In this document: positions 37,347 to 49,699 of the stretch, piece after piece
How the letters are laid out: each line of letters opens with the position of its first letter
Numbering within the stretch: the stretch's first letter is position 1
DNA from: Streptomyces xantholiticus
Lineage (GTDB): Bacteria > Actinomycetota > Actinomycetes > Streptomycetales > Streptomycetaceae
Length of the DNA stretch: 64,000 bases
Direction of reading: 5' to 3'
NCBI RefSeq assembly: GCF_014651015.1
Contig: NZ_BMWB01000008.1
Location: forward strand, 186,001 to 250,000
The notes under the pieces: generated by a model
Databases searched by the model: none
What the model was told of the DNA's origin: nothing
The model's input: only the letters and a program-made list of their open reading frames with translations
Made by a program: the position numbers and the translations under genes

Positions 37347-37817
37347 CTACCAGCGGTAGTGCGCGAAGGCCTTGTTGGACTCGGCCATCTTGTGCGTGTC
37401 CTCGCGCTTCTTGACCGAAGCGCCGAGGCCGTTGGAGGCGTCGAGCAGTTCGTTCATGAGGCGCTCGGTCATGGTCTTCTCGCGACGGGCACGGGAGTAA
37501 CCGACCAGCCAGCGCAGCGCCAGCGTGGAGGCGCGGCCGGGCTTGACCTCGACCGGCACCTGGTAGGTGGCGCCACCGACACGGCGGGACTTGACCTCGA
37601 GCGCCGGCTTGACGTTCTCGAGGGCGCGCTTCAGCGTGATGACCGGGTCGTTGCCGGTCTTCTCGCGGAGGCCTTCCATGGCGCCGTAGACGATGCGCTC
37701 AGCGGTGGAACGCTTGCCGTTGAGCAGAATCTTGTTGATGAGCGAGGTCACCAGAGGAGAACCGTAAACCGGGTCGATGATGACCGGGCGCTTCGGGGCG
37801 GGGCCCTTACGAGGCAT
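37347..37817 (-). CDS. rpsG: 30S ribosomal protein S7
   Basis: A 156-aa 30S-head nucleating protein that in E. coli represses the str operon. Begins MPRKGPAPKRPVIIDPVYG and ends NKAFAHYRW. ATG at 37817, 2 nt after rpsL. Confidence 0.98.
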   Translation of the reverse strand: MPRKGPAPKRPVIIDPVYGSPLVTSLINKILLNGKRSTAERIVYGAMEGLREKTGNDPVITLKRALENVKPALEVKSRRVGGATYQVPVEVKPGRASTLALRWLVGYSRARREKTMTERLMNELLDASNGLGASVKKREDTHKMAESNKAFAHYRW

Positions 37818-37819
37818 TC

Positions 37820-38191
37820 TTACTTCTCCTTCTTGGCGCCGTAGCGGCTGCGGGCCTGCTTGCGGTTCTTGACACCCTGGGTGTCCAGCGAACCGCGGAT
37901 GATCTTGTAACGAACACCCGGCAGGTCCTTCACACGGCCACCACGCACGAGCACGATGGAGTGCTCCTGCAGGTTGTGTCCCTCACCCGGGATGTAGGCC
38001 GTGACCTCGATGCCGGAGGTCAGACGCACACGCGCGACCTTACGCAGGGCCGAGTTCGGCTTCTTCGGGGTGGTCGTGAACACACGCGTGCAGACGCCGC
38101 GGCGCTGAGGGGAACCCTCGAGTGCGGGCGTCTTGTTCTTCTCGACCTTGTCCTGCCGGCCCTTGCGGACCAGCTGCTGGATCGTAGGCAC
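37820..38191 (-). CDS. rpsL: 30S ribosomal protein S12
   Basis: A 123-aa decoding-centre protein. The streptomycin-relevant regions TTTPKKPNSALRKVARVRL (Lys43) and RGGRVKDLPGVRY (Lys88) are wild type, predicting streptomycin sensitivity at this locus. GTG start at 38191 with GGAG upstream. First gene of the str operon, with a promoter at 38386-38414 and a ~190-nt leader. Confidence 0.98.
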   Translation of the reverse strand: MPTIQQLVRKGRQDKVEKNKTPALEGSPQRRGVCTRVFTTTPKKPNSALRKVARVRLTSGIEVTAYIPGEGHNLQEHSIVLVRGGRVKDLPGVRYKIIRGSLDTQGVKNRKQARSRYGAKKEK

Positions 38192-38240
38192 TACTTCTCC
38201 GGTTTCTGTGTGCCGTCAGTAAAGCTAACCTGGAACGTCA

Positions 38241-38265
38241 CCGACCCACGCGGTCGGGTGTGTCG
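38241..38265 (-). promoter_or_regulatory. Leader element shared by rpsJ and rpsL (copy 2)
   Basis: Matches copy 1 at 23434-23458 in 24 of 25 bases, with the same 6-bp hairpin. It is 49 nt upstream of the rpsL start. CTGGAAC also lies on the start-codon side of both copies. Confidence 0.6.
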
Positions 38266-38385
38266 AATGCTGCAGACCTCCGCCGAACAGACGGAAGGAA
38301 CGCAGATTGCGGTGGCCGATATCTGACTCGCCGTGCGGCTGAGGACACGCACACGAGCCCAGGCACACCCCAGGCACAAGGTCTG

Positions 38386-38414
38386 AGCGTACCTATCGCA
38401 TGGACTCCGGTCAA
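38386..38414 (-). promoter_or_regulatory. str operon promoter
   Basis: On the minus strand TTGACC (38414-38409) and TACGCT (38391-38386) are 17 bp apart. Predicted start near 38379. Confidence 0.7.
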
Positions 38415-38567
38415 AACAAATGCCCGCGCACGGAAACGGCGGGACTCCACGGCCCTCGCACGCGCCGCGGGCCCGTCCCGGACCGGCCCCCGCCCCCTCG
38501 TCGCCGGCGCGGGCCGTGCCGGGCGTCCGAGAGGCGCTCTGCGGGCACTGGAGGACCTGCACGGCAA

Positions 38568-38610
38568 CGTGGAAGGGCGGCCACCCCGATGGGGTGACCG
38601 CCCTTCCACG
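38568..38610 (-). terminator. Terminator after rpoC
   Basis: A perfect 13-bp stem (CGTGGAAGGGCGG and complement) with an inner CCCC-GATG-GGGG tip, just downstream of the rpoC stop. Confidence 0.85.
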
Positions 38611-38617
38611 CGAACCA

Positions 38618-42517
<3,900 letters not shown>

Positions 42518-42577
42518 TGTGCGTCAATCCCTCTTTCGGGGTCGTGTCTCAATCATGGTCTGAACGGTCCCGGGAAT

Positions 42578-42607
42578 GGCGGGGGCTCCTTCACGGCAGC
42601 CCCCGCC
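42578..42607 (-). other. Hairpin in the rpoB-rpoC spacer
   Basis: A 10-bp perfect stem (GGCGGGGGCT and complement) with a 10-nt loop directly after the rpoB stop. Probably an RNA-stabilising or processing element rather than a full terminator, because rpoC follows. Confidence 0.55.
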
Positions 42608-42614
42608 AGGCCCG

Positions 42615-45600
42615 TCAGACCTCTTCGACGCTGCTCGGCTCACGCCGGGACAGGTCGATACCGAGCTCCTCCGCGGCGCGGAAGACGTCCTCGTCCGTGT
42701 CGCGCATCTCGATGGACATGCCGTCCGAGGAGAGCACCTCCACGTTGAGGCAGAGCGACTGCATTTCCTTGATGAGCACCTTGAAGGACTCGGGAATGCC
42801 GGGCTCGGGGATGTTCTCGCCCTTGACGATGGCCTCGTAGACCTTCACGCGGCCGGTGACGTCGTCGGACTTGATGGTCAGCAGTTCCTGGAGGGCGTAG
42901 GCCGCTCCGTACGCCTCGAGTGCCCACACCTCCATCTCTCCGAACCGCTGGCCACCGAACTGGGCCTTACCACCCAGCGGCTGCTGGGTGATCATCGAGT
43001 ACGGACCGGTCGAACGGGCGTGCAGCTTGTCGTCGACCAGGTGGTGGAGCTTGAGGATGTACATGTACCCGACCGAGATCGGGTCCGGGAACGGCTCGCC
43101 GGAGCGGCCGTCGAACAGGTTGGCCTTGCCGGACGACTGGACCAGGCGGTCGCCGTCGCGGTTGGGGATCGTGGCGTCGAAGAGGCCGGCGATCTCGTCC
43201 TCACGCGCACCGTCGAAGACCGGGGTCGCGACGTTGGTGCCGGGAGCGACCTGGTCGGCGCCGATGGACTGCAGGCGCTGCGCCCAGTCGTCCGCCAGCC
43301 CGGAGACGTCCCAGCCGCGGCTGGCGAGCCAGCCGAGGTGGATCTCCAGGACCTGCCCCGGGTTCATTCGGGACGGGACACCCAGCGGGTTGAGGATGAT
43401 GTCGACCGGGGTGCCGTCCTCCAGGAACGGCATGTCCTCGATCGGCAGGATCTTCGAGATGACGCCCTTGTTGCCGTGACGGCCGGCGAGCTTGTCACCA
43501 TCGGTGATCTTGCGCTTCTGGGCCACGTAGACGCGGACCAGCTGGTTGACGCCCGGGGGAAGCTCGTCGCCCTCCTCGCGGTCGAAGACGCGCACACCGA
43601 TGACCTTGCCGGTCTCGCCGTGCGGCACCTTCAGCGAGGTGTCACGGACCTCGCGCGCCTTCTCACCGAAGATCGCGCGCAGCAGACGCTCCTCCGGGGT
43701 CAGCTCGGTCTCACCCTTGGGCGTGACCTTGCCGACCAGGATGTCGCCGGCGACGACCTCGGCACCGATACGGATGATGCCGCGCTCGTCGAGGTCCGCG
43801 AGGACCTCCTCGGAGACGTTCGGGATGTCCCGGGTGATCTCCTCGGGGCCGAGCTTGGTGTCACGGGCGTCGACCTCGTGCTCCTCGATGTGGATCGAGG
43901 AGAGGACGTCGTCCTGCACGAGGCGCTGCGACAGGATGATCGCGTCCTCGTAGTTGTGACCCTCCCACGGCATGAACGCCACGAGCAGGTTCTTGCCGAG
44001 CGCCATCTCACCGTTCTCGGTGGCGGGGCCGTCGGCGAGGACCTGGCCCTCGATCACCCGGTCACCCTCGGAGACGATGACCTTCTGGTTGACCGAGGTG
44101 CCCTGGTTGGAGCGGGAGAACTTGGCGATGCGGTACGTGGTGTACGTGCCGTCGTCGTTGGCGACGGTGACGTAGTCGGCCGAGACCTCCTGGATGACAC
44201 CGTCCTTCTCGGCCTTGATCACGTCACCGGCGTCGGTGGCACACCGGTACTCCATGCCCGTGCCGACGAGCGGGGCCTCCGCCTTGATGAGCGGAACGGC
44301 CTGGCGCATCATGTTCGCGCCCATGAGGGCACGGTTGGCGTCGTCGTGCTCGAGGAACGGGATCATGGCCGTGGCCACCGACACCATCTGGCGCGGCGAG
44401 ACGTCCATGTAGTCGACCTCGGTCGGCGGGACGTAGTCGACCTCGCCGCCACGACGGCGGACCAGCACGCGCGCCTCGGTGAAGCGCAGTTCGTCGCTCA
44501 GGGTGGCGTTCGCCTGGGCGATGACGAAGCGGTCCTCCTCGTCGGCGGTCAGGTAGTCGACCTCGTCGGTGACCTGGCCGTCGGTGACCTTGCGGTACGG
44601 CGTCTCGACGAAGCCGAACGCGTTGACCCGGCCGTAGGACGCGAGCGAGCCGATCAGACCGATGTTCGGGCCTTCAGGGGTCTCGATCGGGCACATGCGG
44701 CCGTAGTGCGACGGGTGCACGTCACGGACCTCGAAGCCGGCCCGCTCACGGGAGAGACCACCCGGACCAAGAGCCGACAGACGGCGCTTGTGGGTGAGAC
44801 CCGACAGCGGGTTGTTCTGGTCCATGAACTGCGACAGCTGGCTGGTGCCGAAGAACTCCTTGATGGAGGCGACGACCGGCCGGATGTTGATCAGGGTCTG
44901 CGGCGTGATCGCCTCGACGTCCTGGGTGGTCATGCGCTCGCGCACGACGCGCTCCATACGAGCCAGACCCGTACGGACCTGGTTCTGGATGAGCTCGCCG
45001 ACATTGCGCAGACGACGGTTGCCGAAGTGGTCGATGTCGTCGGTCTCGACGACGATCTGGGTGCCGGACTCGCCCACCGTCTCGGTCTCGCCGGCGTGCA
45101 GCTTGACCAGGTACTTGATGGTGGCGATGACGTCGTCGGTGGTGAGCACACCGGCGTCCAGCGGCTCGTCGGCGCCGAGCTTCTTGTTCACCTTGTAGCG
45201 GCCGACCTTGGCGAGGTCGTAGCGCTTCGGGTTGAAGTAGAGGTTCTCGAGCAGCGTCTGAGCGGCCTCACGCGTCGGCGGCTCGCCCGGACGCAGCTTG
45301 CGGTAGATGTCGAGCAGCGCGTCGTCCTGGCCCTGGGTGTGGTCCTTCTCCAGGGTGGCGCGCATCGACTCGTACTCGCCGAACTCCTCGAGGATCTGCT
45401 CGGTGGTCCAGCCGAGCGCCTTGAGCAGCACGGTGACGGACTGCTTGCGCTTGCGGTCGATACGGACACCGACCATGTCGCGCTTGTCGATCTCCATCTC
45501 CAGCCAGGCACCCCGGGACGGGATGATCTTGGCGGTGAAGATGTCCTTGTCGGACGTCTTGTCGATGGAGGAGTCGAAGTAGACACCCGGCGAGCGGACC

Positions 45601-46100
45601 AGCTGGGACACCACGACACGCTCGGTGCCGTTGATGACGAAGGTGCCCTTGTTGGTCATGAGCGGGAAGTCGCCCATGAAGACCGTCTGGGACTTGATCT
45701 CGCCGGTCTCGTTGTTGGTGAACTCGGCGGTGACGAAGAGCGGGGCCGCGTACGTGAAGTCGCGCTCCTTGCACTCGTCGATCGAGTTCTTCGGGGGCTC
45801 GAAGCGGTGGTCGCGGAAGGTCAGCGACATCGACCCGGAGAAGTCCTCGATCGGGGAGATCTCCTCGAAGATCTCCTCCAGACCGGACTTCGTGGGGACG
45901 TCCTGTCCGCTTTCGAGAGCCGCCTCGACACGAGCCTTCCATGCGGCATTGCCGAGCAGCCAGTCAAAGCTCTCGGTCTGCAGCGCAAGGAGGTTCGGAA
46001 CCTCGAGGGGCTCCTTGATCTTTGCAAAGGAGATGCGCAGCGGGGCAGTGCTGGCGCCGTTGTTCGTATTCGCGGTCGAGGCGTTGCGCGAGGCGGCCAA
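42615..46100 (-). CDS. rpoB: RNA polymerase beta subunit
   Basis: 1161 aa, catalytic core subunit. I chose the TTG at 46100: GGAAGGA precedes it, and the length then equals the S. coelicolor protein (from memory), starting MAASRNASTANT. The frame stays open to 46214, but the extra residues are not family-like. The rifampicin region SQLSQFMDQNNPLSGLTHKR then RLSALGPGG (about 420-450) is wild type at the Asp, His and Ser positions tied to resistance, predicting sensitivity. It ends SRREPSSVEEV. Confidence 0.96.
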   Translation of the reverse strand: MAASRNASTANTNNGASTAPLRISFAKIKEPLEVPNLLALQTESFDWLLGNAAWKARVEAALESGQDVPTKSGLEEIFEEISPIEDFSGSMSLTFRDHRFEPPKNSIDECKERDFTYAAPLFVTAEFTNNETGEIKSQTVFMGDFPLMTNKGTFVINGTERVVVSQLVRSPGVYFDSSIDKTSDKDIFTAKIIPSRGAWLEMEIDKRDMVGVRIDRKRKQSVTVLLKALGWTTEQILEEFGEYESMRATLEKDHTQGQDDALLDIYRKLRPGEPPTREAAQTLLENLYFNPKRYDLAKVGRYKVNKKLGADEPLDAGVLTTDDVIATIKYLVKLHAGETETVGESGTQIVVETDDIDHFGNRRLRNVGELIQNQVRTGLARMERVVRERMTTQDVEAITPQTLINIRPVVASIKEFFGTSQLSQFMDQNNPLSGLTHKRRLSALGPGGLSRERAGFEVRDVHPSHYGRMCPIETPEGPNIGLIGSLASYGRVNAFGFVETPYRKVTDGQVTDEVDYLTADEEDRFVIAQANATLSDELRFTEARVLVRRRGGEVDYVPPTEVDYMDVSPRQMVSVATAMIPFLEHDDANRALMGANMMRQAVPLIKAEAPLVGTGMEYRCATDAGDVIKAEKDGVIQEVSADYVTVANDDGTYTTYRIAKFSRSNQGTSVNQKVIVSEGDRVIEGQVLADGPATENGEMALGKNLLVAFMPWEGHNYEDAIILSQRLVQDDVLSSIHIEEHEVDARDTKLGPEEITRDIPNVSEEVLADLDERGIIRIGAEVVAGDILVGKVTPKGETELTPEERLLRAIFGEKAREVRDTSLKVPHGETGKVIGVRVFDREEGDELPPGVNQLVRVYVAQKRKITDGDKLAGRHGNKGVISKILPIEDMPFLEDGTPVDIILNPLGVPSRMNPGQVLEIHLGWLASRGWDVSGLADDWAQRLQSIGADQVAPGTNVATPVFDGAREDEIAGLFDATIPNRDGDRLVQSSGKANLFDGRSGEPFPDPISVGYMYILKLHHLVDDKLHARSTGPYSMITQQPLGGKAQFGGQRFGEMEVWALEAYGAAYALQELLTIKSDDVTGRVKVYEAIVKGENIPEPGIPESFKVLIKEMQSLCLNVEVLSSDGMSIEMRDTDEDVFRAAEELGIDLSRREPSSVEEV

Positions 46101-46261
46101 GAGGGGGTCCTTCCGAGGGCTCGGACTCACTACGCGCGTACCGGTCCCCTGCTGTGCACGGAGGGAGAAACCCCAGCTGGGGCTGTTCTTCATCCGATGC
46201 TCAGACACGGGCATGCCCCTGGTGACGGGCAGAGGGCAGCTAACAGGCAGCGCAAAGGGTC

Positions 46262-46290
46262 AGTGTAGCCACTTGGCACACTGATGTCCA
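46262..46290 (-). promoter_or_regulatory. rpoB promoter
   Basis: On the minus strand TGGACA (46290-46285) and TACACT (46267-46262) are 17 bp apart. Predicted start near 46255, giving a leader of about 155 nt. It allows rpoBC expression independent of rplJL. Confidence 0.7.
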
Positions 46291-46575
46291 GTGCGGGTTT
46301 TCGAGACCCTCGAGACCCTCGTTTTTCTCATCTCCGCTGCGAACCCATGCGCCGTGAGGCGCACATCGATACTGCCCGTTCGGTCGCCGATCCATGCCTC
46401 GGAACGTGGATCGCCTCGACGACGCGTCCTGAGAATTGCGCGATGCGTGCGGTTCGTCAAGGCCCCTGTCCCTGAGCTGCTGCTCCGGGACCGTCGTCTG
46501 CCGCCGTGAGGGGCGCACGGCGAAGATCACCATACTCCCCGGAGGGGGAAGATCAAGGCAGCCTCGGCGGGTATG

Positions 46576-46613
46576 CCGAAGGGCGACCACCCAGTTGGAT
46601 GATCGCCCTTCGG
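46576..46613 (-). terminator. Terminator/attenuator between rplL and rpoB
   Basis: A perfect 11-bp stem (CCGAAGGGCGA and complement) shortly after the rplL stop. In other bacteria a partial terminator at this position sets the ratio of L7/L12 to beta; the same is inferred here. Confidence 0.75.
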
Positions 46614-46654
46614 TGTGCGTGCGTTACGCGCGGCGAGTCAGAGACTCGACGAGG

Positions 46655-47038
46655 TCACTTGACCTCGACGGAGGCGCCGGCGGCCTTGAGGGACTCGGCA
46701 GCCTTGTCCGCGGCCTCCTTGGCGACCTTCTCGAGGACCGGCTTCGGGGTGCCGTCGACGAGGTCCTTGGCCTCCTTCAGACCCAGCGAGGTCAGCTCAC
46801 GCACGACCTTGATGACCTGGATCTTCTTCTCGCCGGCGCCGGTGAGGATGACGTCGAACTCGTCCTGCTCGGCAGCGGCCTCGACCGGGGCGCCCGGGGC
46901 GGCAACGCCGACAGCGGCGACCGGAGCGGCGGCGGTGACGTCGAACTTCTCCTCGAAGGCCTTCACGAACTCGGAGAGCTCGATGAGGGTCATCTCCTCG
47001 AACTGCGCAAGCAGGTCGTCCTGGGACAGCTTCGCCAT
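46655..47038 (-). CDS. rplL: 50S ribosomal protein L7/L12
   Basis: A 127-aa stalk protein that recruits translation factors. It has an N-terminal dimerisation helix, an Ala/Pro/Gly-rich hinge (about 38-55) and a C-terminal factor-binding domain with GLKEAKDLVDGTPK. ATG at 47038, 111 nt after rplJ. Confidence 0.98.
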   Translation of the reverse strand: MAKLSQDDLLAQFEEMTLIELSEFVKAFEEKFDVTAAAPVAAVGVAAPGAPVEAAAEQDEFDVILTGAGEKKIQVIKVVRELTSLGLKEAKDLVDGTPKPVLEKVAKEAADKAAESLKAAGASVEVK

Positions 47039-47149
47039 GATGGCGTCCTTCCACTCATTCGGCTGGTGCCGATGTACATGTGAGGCGGGCGTACGTTCGG
47101 CCCGCTGCGACCGGCGCCTCAGGCGGCGTCGGTCAATGCGCGAGCCGAG

Positions 47150-47680
47150 TTACTCGGCACCGCCCTGCTCGGCCTGCTTGGCACGAAGCGCCTCCGCGGT
47201 GCGGACGAACTTCGAGGGAAGCGCCTGGAAGAGCGCGGCAGTCTGGGACTGCTTGCCCTTCATGGCGCCCGCCAGCTTGGCGAGCAGAACCTCGCGGGAC
47301 TCGAGGTCCGCAAGCTTCTTGATCTCATCGGCGGACAGCGCCTTGCCATCAAGGACACCGCCCTTGATGATCAGGTTCGGGTTGTCCTTGGCGAAGTCAC
47401 GAAGACCCTTCGCCGACTCCACCGGGTCACCGGTGATGAAGGCAACCGCCGTCGGACCATTGAACTGGTCGTCGAGCGTGTTGATCCCGGCCTCGTTGGC
47501 CGCAATCTTGGTCAGCGTGTTCTTCACCACGGCGTACTGGGCGTTCTCACCGAGCGAACGGCGCAGCTGCTTGAGCTGAGCCACGGTGAGACCCCGGTAC
47601 TCGGTCAGCACGGCGGCGTTCGAGCTGCGGAACTGCTCCGCGAGCTCGGCCACCGCGGCAGCCTTGTCGGGCCTTGCCAT
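47150..47680 (-). CDS. rplJ: 50S ribosomal protein L10
   Basis: A 176-aa stalk base protein that binds L7/L12 dimers and represses its own operon in many bacteria. Begins MARPDKAAAVAELAEQF and contains LTEYRGLTVAQLKQLRR. ATG at 47680 after GGAAGGAGG. Preceded by a structured leader with an attenuator-like hairpin. Confidence 0.98.
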   Translation of the reverse strand: MARPDKAAAVAELAEQFRSSNAAVLTEYRGLTVAQLKQLRRSLGENAQYAVVKNTLTKIAANEAGINTLDDQFNGPTAVAFITGDPVESAKGLRDFAKDNPNLIIKGGVLDGKALSADEIKKLADLESREVLLAKLAGAMKGKQSQTAALFQALPSKFVRTAEALRAKQAEQGGAE

Positions 47681-47897
47681 AGAGCGTCGGCCTCCTTCCG
47701 GGTGATGAGGACCGCTCAGAAGGGGCTGAACAAAACGAAACGCCCCGGCGCAGGCGCACGGGGCTCAGCTCGACCGGAATCGCTTCCGGGAACTTGCTTC
47801 CAGAGTCACCTGCGCGGGTCGTCCGCTGCTGAGCGGATCCTTCGGCCACCGGACCCTCGGAAGGAGAGCACGGCAACGACCAGCGGTCTTTGGCTTC
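47681..47897 (-). ncRNA. Probable L10-type leader RNA of rplJL
   Basis: About 215 nt of leader, GC-structured. It includes a GCGCAGGUGAC segment (about 47805-47815) resembling the L10-binding kink-turn region of known L10 leaders, followed by an intrinsic-terminator-like hairpin. The assignment rests on position and this partial resemblance. Confidence 0.5.
47742..47764 (-). terminator. Attenuator-like terminator in the rplJ leader
   Basis: GCCCCG pairs with CGGGGC and is followed on the minus strand by GTTTCGTTTTG, a T-rich tract that is rare in this genome. It lies about 60 nt upstream of rplJ, the expected place for L10-controlled attenuation. Confidence 0.6.
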
Positions 47898-48211
47898 TCA
47901 GGGAGAGTACGGGAACGGCTCCCGCTCACGCAAATCGGGTCATCCGCAGCGCCGGCCGCCCTCGAGAGCGGCGAGACCACGGAACCCCGAGTGCATCGGC
48001 CCGTAGAAGACCCACAGCGTGGACACCCGGCCTCCAGGGGCTCCCTCACGGTCGCCGAGATGATGGAAGACCAACACCCCGCTCGACGTCCTCACGGACG
48101 GGGAGCGGGAAGCTGCCGGCCGGCACCGAGAAGTCCGCCGTCGAGGCTACGACGAACACCGCCGATGTCCGGCCGACGAGGACGGCCGGTAAACATGGAC
48201 AGTCGAAATGA
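47898..48211 (-). other. rplA-rplJ intergenic region upstream of the rplJ leader
   Basis: About 310 bp. Apart from the rplJ promoter at 47904-47933 I see no gene or structured element. Confidence 0.55.
47904..47933 (-). promoter_or_regulatory. rplJL promoter
   Basis: On the minus strand TTGCGT (47933-47928) and TACTCT (47909-47904) are 18 bp apart. Predicted start near 47897, about 217 nt before rplJ. Confidence 0.55.
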
Positions 48212-48249
48212 ACCGGCCCCCACCGCTCCGAGGAGCGGTGGGGGCCGGT
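48212..48249 (-). terminator. Terminator of rplKA
   Basis: An 18-bp perfect inverted repeat with a 2-nt centre (arms ACCGGCCCC-CACCGCTCC and complement), 41 bp after the rplA stop. Confidence 0.85.
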
Positions 48250-48289
48250 CGCACAGCACGCGTGCCCGTCAGGGCCCCGGTCGTCGGTC

Positions 48290-49018
48290 TCAGACCGCGG
48301 CCGGGTCCTCCTCGACGAGGAGGTTGCGGGTGCGGTTGGAGTCCAGCGGGATGCCGGGGCCCATCGTCGTGGTGAGGGTCGCCTTCTTGATGTAGCGGCC
48401 CTTCGCGGCGGACGGCTTCAGACGGAGGATCTCCTCCAGCGCCGCCGCGTAGTTCTCGACCAGCTTCGTCTCGTCGAAGGAGACCTTGCCGATGATGAAG
48501 TGCAGGTTCGAGTGCTTGTCGACACGGAACTCGATCTTGCCGCCCTTGATCTCGGTGACGGCCTTGGCGACGTCCATGGTGACCGTGCCGGTCTTCGGGT
48601 TCGGCATCAGGCCACGCGGACCGAGCACGCGGCCGAGGCGGCCGACCTTGCCCATGAGGTCCGGGGTGGCGACAACCGCGTCGAACTCGTTCAGGCGGTT
48701 GCCCTTGGAGATCTCGTCGATCAGTTCGTCGGAGCCGACGATGTCGGCGCCCGCGGCTTCCGCGGCCGCAGCACGGTCACCGGTCGCGAAGACCAGGACC
48801 CGGGCGGTCTTGCCGGTGCCGTGCGGAAGGTTGACGGTGCCACGGACCATCTGGTCGGCCTTACGCGGGTCAACGCCCAGACGGAAGGCGACCTCGACGG
48901 TGCCGTCGAACTTGGTGGCGGCGGTGTCCTTGGCGAGACGGACGGCCTCGAGCGGGGCGTAGTTGCGCTCCCGGTCGACCTTGGCGTCCGCAGCGCGGAG
49001 GGTCTTGCTGCGCTTCAC
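48290..49018 (-). CDS. rplA: 50S ribosomal protein L1
   Basis: A 242-aa protein of the L1 stalk, which moves with E-site tRNA. Begins MKRSKTLRAADAKVDRE (GTG at 49018 after AGGAG) and contains the signature GRLGRVLGPRGLMPNPKTGTV. The frame upstream to 49168 is not family-like. Paired with rplK. Confidence 0.98.
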   Translation of the reverse strand: MKRSKTLRAADAKVDRERNYAPLEAVRLAKDTAATKFDGTVEVAFRLGVDPRKADQMVRGTVNLPHGTGKTARVLVFATGDRAAAAEAAGADIVGSDELIDEISKGNRLNEFDAVVATPDLMGKVGRLGRVLGPRGLMPNPKTGTVTMDVAKAVTEIKGGKIEFRVDKHSNLHFIIGKVSFDETKLVENYAAALEEILRLKPSAAKGRYIKKATLTTTMGPGIPLDSNRTRNLLVEEDPAAV

Positions 49019-49097
49019 TTCTGCTCCTGATGTGTTGAGCGTGGAGTCGTGGTCCGGGCCAGCGCTTGGCCCTGCCACTGGGGGCTTGCGGGGGCGG

Positions 49098-49532
49098 TCA
49101 GCCCTCGACCGTGATGCCCATGGAACGGGCCGTGCCGGCAATGATCTTCGACGCGGCGTCGAGGTCATTGGCGTTCAGGTCGGGGAGCTTCATCGCGGCG
49201 ATCTCGCGGACCTGGGCAGCCGTCAGCTTGGCGACCTTGGTCTTGTGCGGCTCGCCGGAGCCCTTGTCCGCACCCGCGGCCTTGAGGATCAGCTTGGCGG
49301 CCGGCGGAGTCTTGGTGATGAAGGTGAAGGAACGGTCCTCGTAGACCGTGATCTCCACCGGCACGACCATGCCACGCTGCGACTCGGTCGCGGCGTTGTA
49401 GGCCTTGCAGAACTCCATGATGTTGACGCCGTGCTGACCGAGCGCGGGGCCGACCGGCGGAGCCGGGTTGGCCGCGCCGGCCTGGATCTGGAGCTTGATG
49501 AGCCCCGTGACCTTCTTCTTCTTGGGAGGCAT
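49098..49532 (-). CDS. rplK: 50S ribosomal protein L11
   Basis: A 144-aa protein of the GTPase-associated centre, the thiostrepton-binding partner and required for RelA activation. Begins [19 protein letters not shown] with the proline-rich [14 protein letters not shown] at 49532. First gene of rplKA, after a terminator that follows nusG. Confidence 0.98.
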
Positions 49533-49635
49533 TGCTCTCTCCGGGTCCTAGTGAGAGTTTTCCGCCTGCCACCCGATCATCCGGATGGAGGCATACCGCA
49601 CAACGATAACGGGTATTGATGCGCGGCCAAAAACC

Positions 49636-49676
49636 GAGCAGGTCAGACAACCTGCGAGAGGCGGTCTGACCTGTTC
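49636..49676 (-). terminator. Intrinsic terminator after nusG
   Basis: A 13-bp stem with one G-T pair, followed on the minus strand by GGTTTTTGG. It is the most classical intrinsic terminator here and separates secE-nusG from rplKA. Confidence 0.85.
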
Positions 49677-49699
49677 GGAGGTCTTGCGTCCAGAAGCGG

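Larger units (their letters stand above)
38192..38617 (-). other. str operon leader region and rpoC 3' flank
   Basis: 426 bp without a gene. From right to left it holds the rpoC terminator (38568-38610), the rpsL promoter (38386-38414) and the leader element shared with rpsJ (38241-38265). Short frames inside it look random. Confidence 0.75.
46101..46654 (-). other. rplL-rpoB intergenic region
   Basis: 554 bp. It contains the rplL-side hairpin (46576-46613), a tandem CGAGACCCT repeat near 46302-46320, and the rpoB promoter (46262-46290). A 116-codon minus-strand frame inside lacks family features and is treated as non-coding. Confidence 0.7.

Noticed and set aside
46101..46214. An N-terminal extension of RpoB to an upstream ATG-type start
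   Set aside because: The extra 38 residues are not family-like, while TTG at 46100 has a good Shine-Dalgarno and gives the expected length.
46302..46320. A short tandem CGAGACCCT repeat considered as a regulatory or CRISPR-like repeat
   Set aside because: Only two adjacent copies without spacers; more likely chance or part of the rpoB upstream region.
46240..46590. A 116-codon minus-strand frame in the rplL-rpoB spacer
   Set aside because: It overlaps the rpoB promoter and the rplL-side hairpin and has no recognisable family sequence.
47702..48211. A 169-codon plus-strand frame in the rplJ-rplA spacer
   Set aside because: It runs antisense to the rplJ leader and promoter and has a random-looking, Arg/Ser/Pro-rich product.
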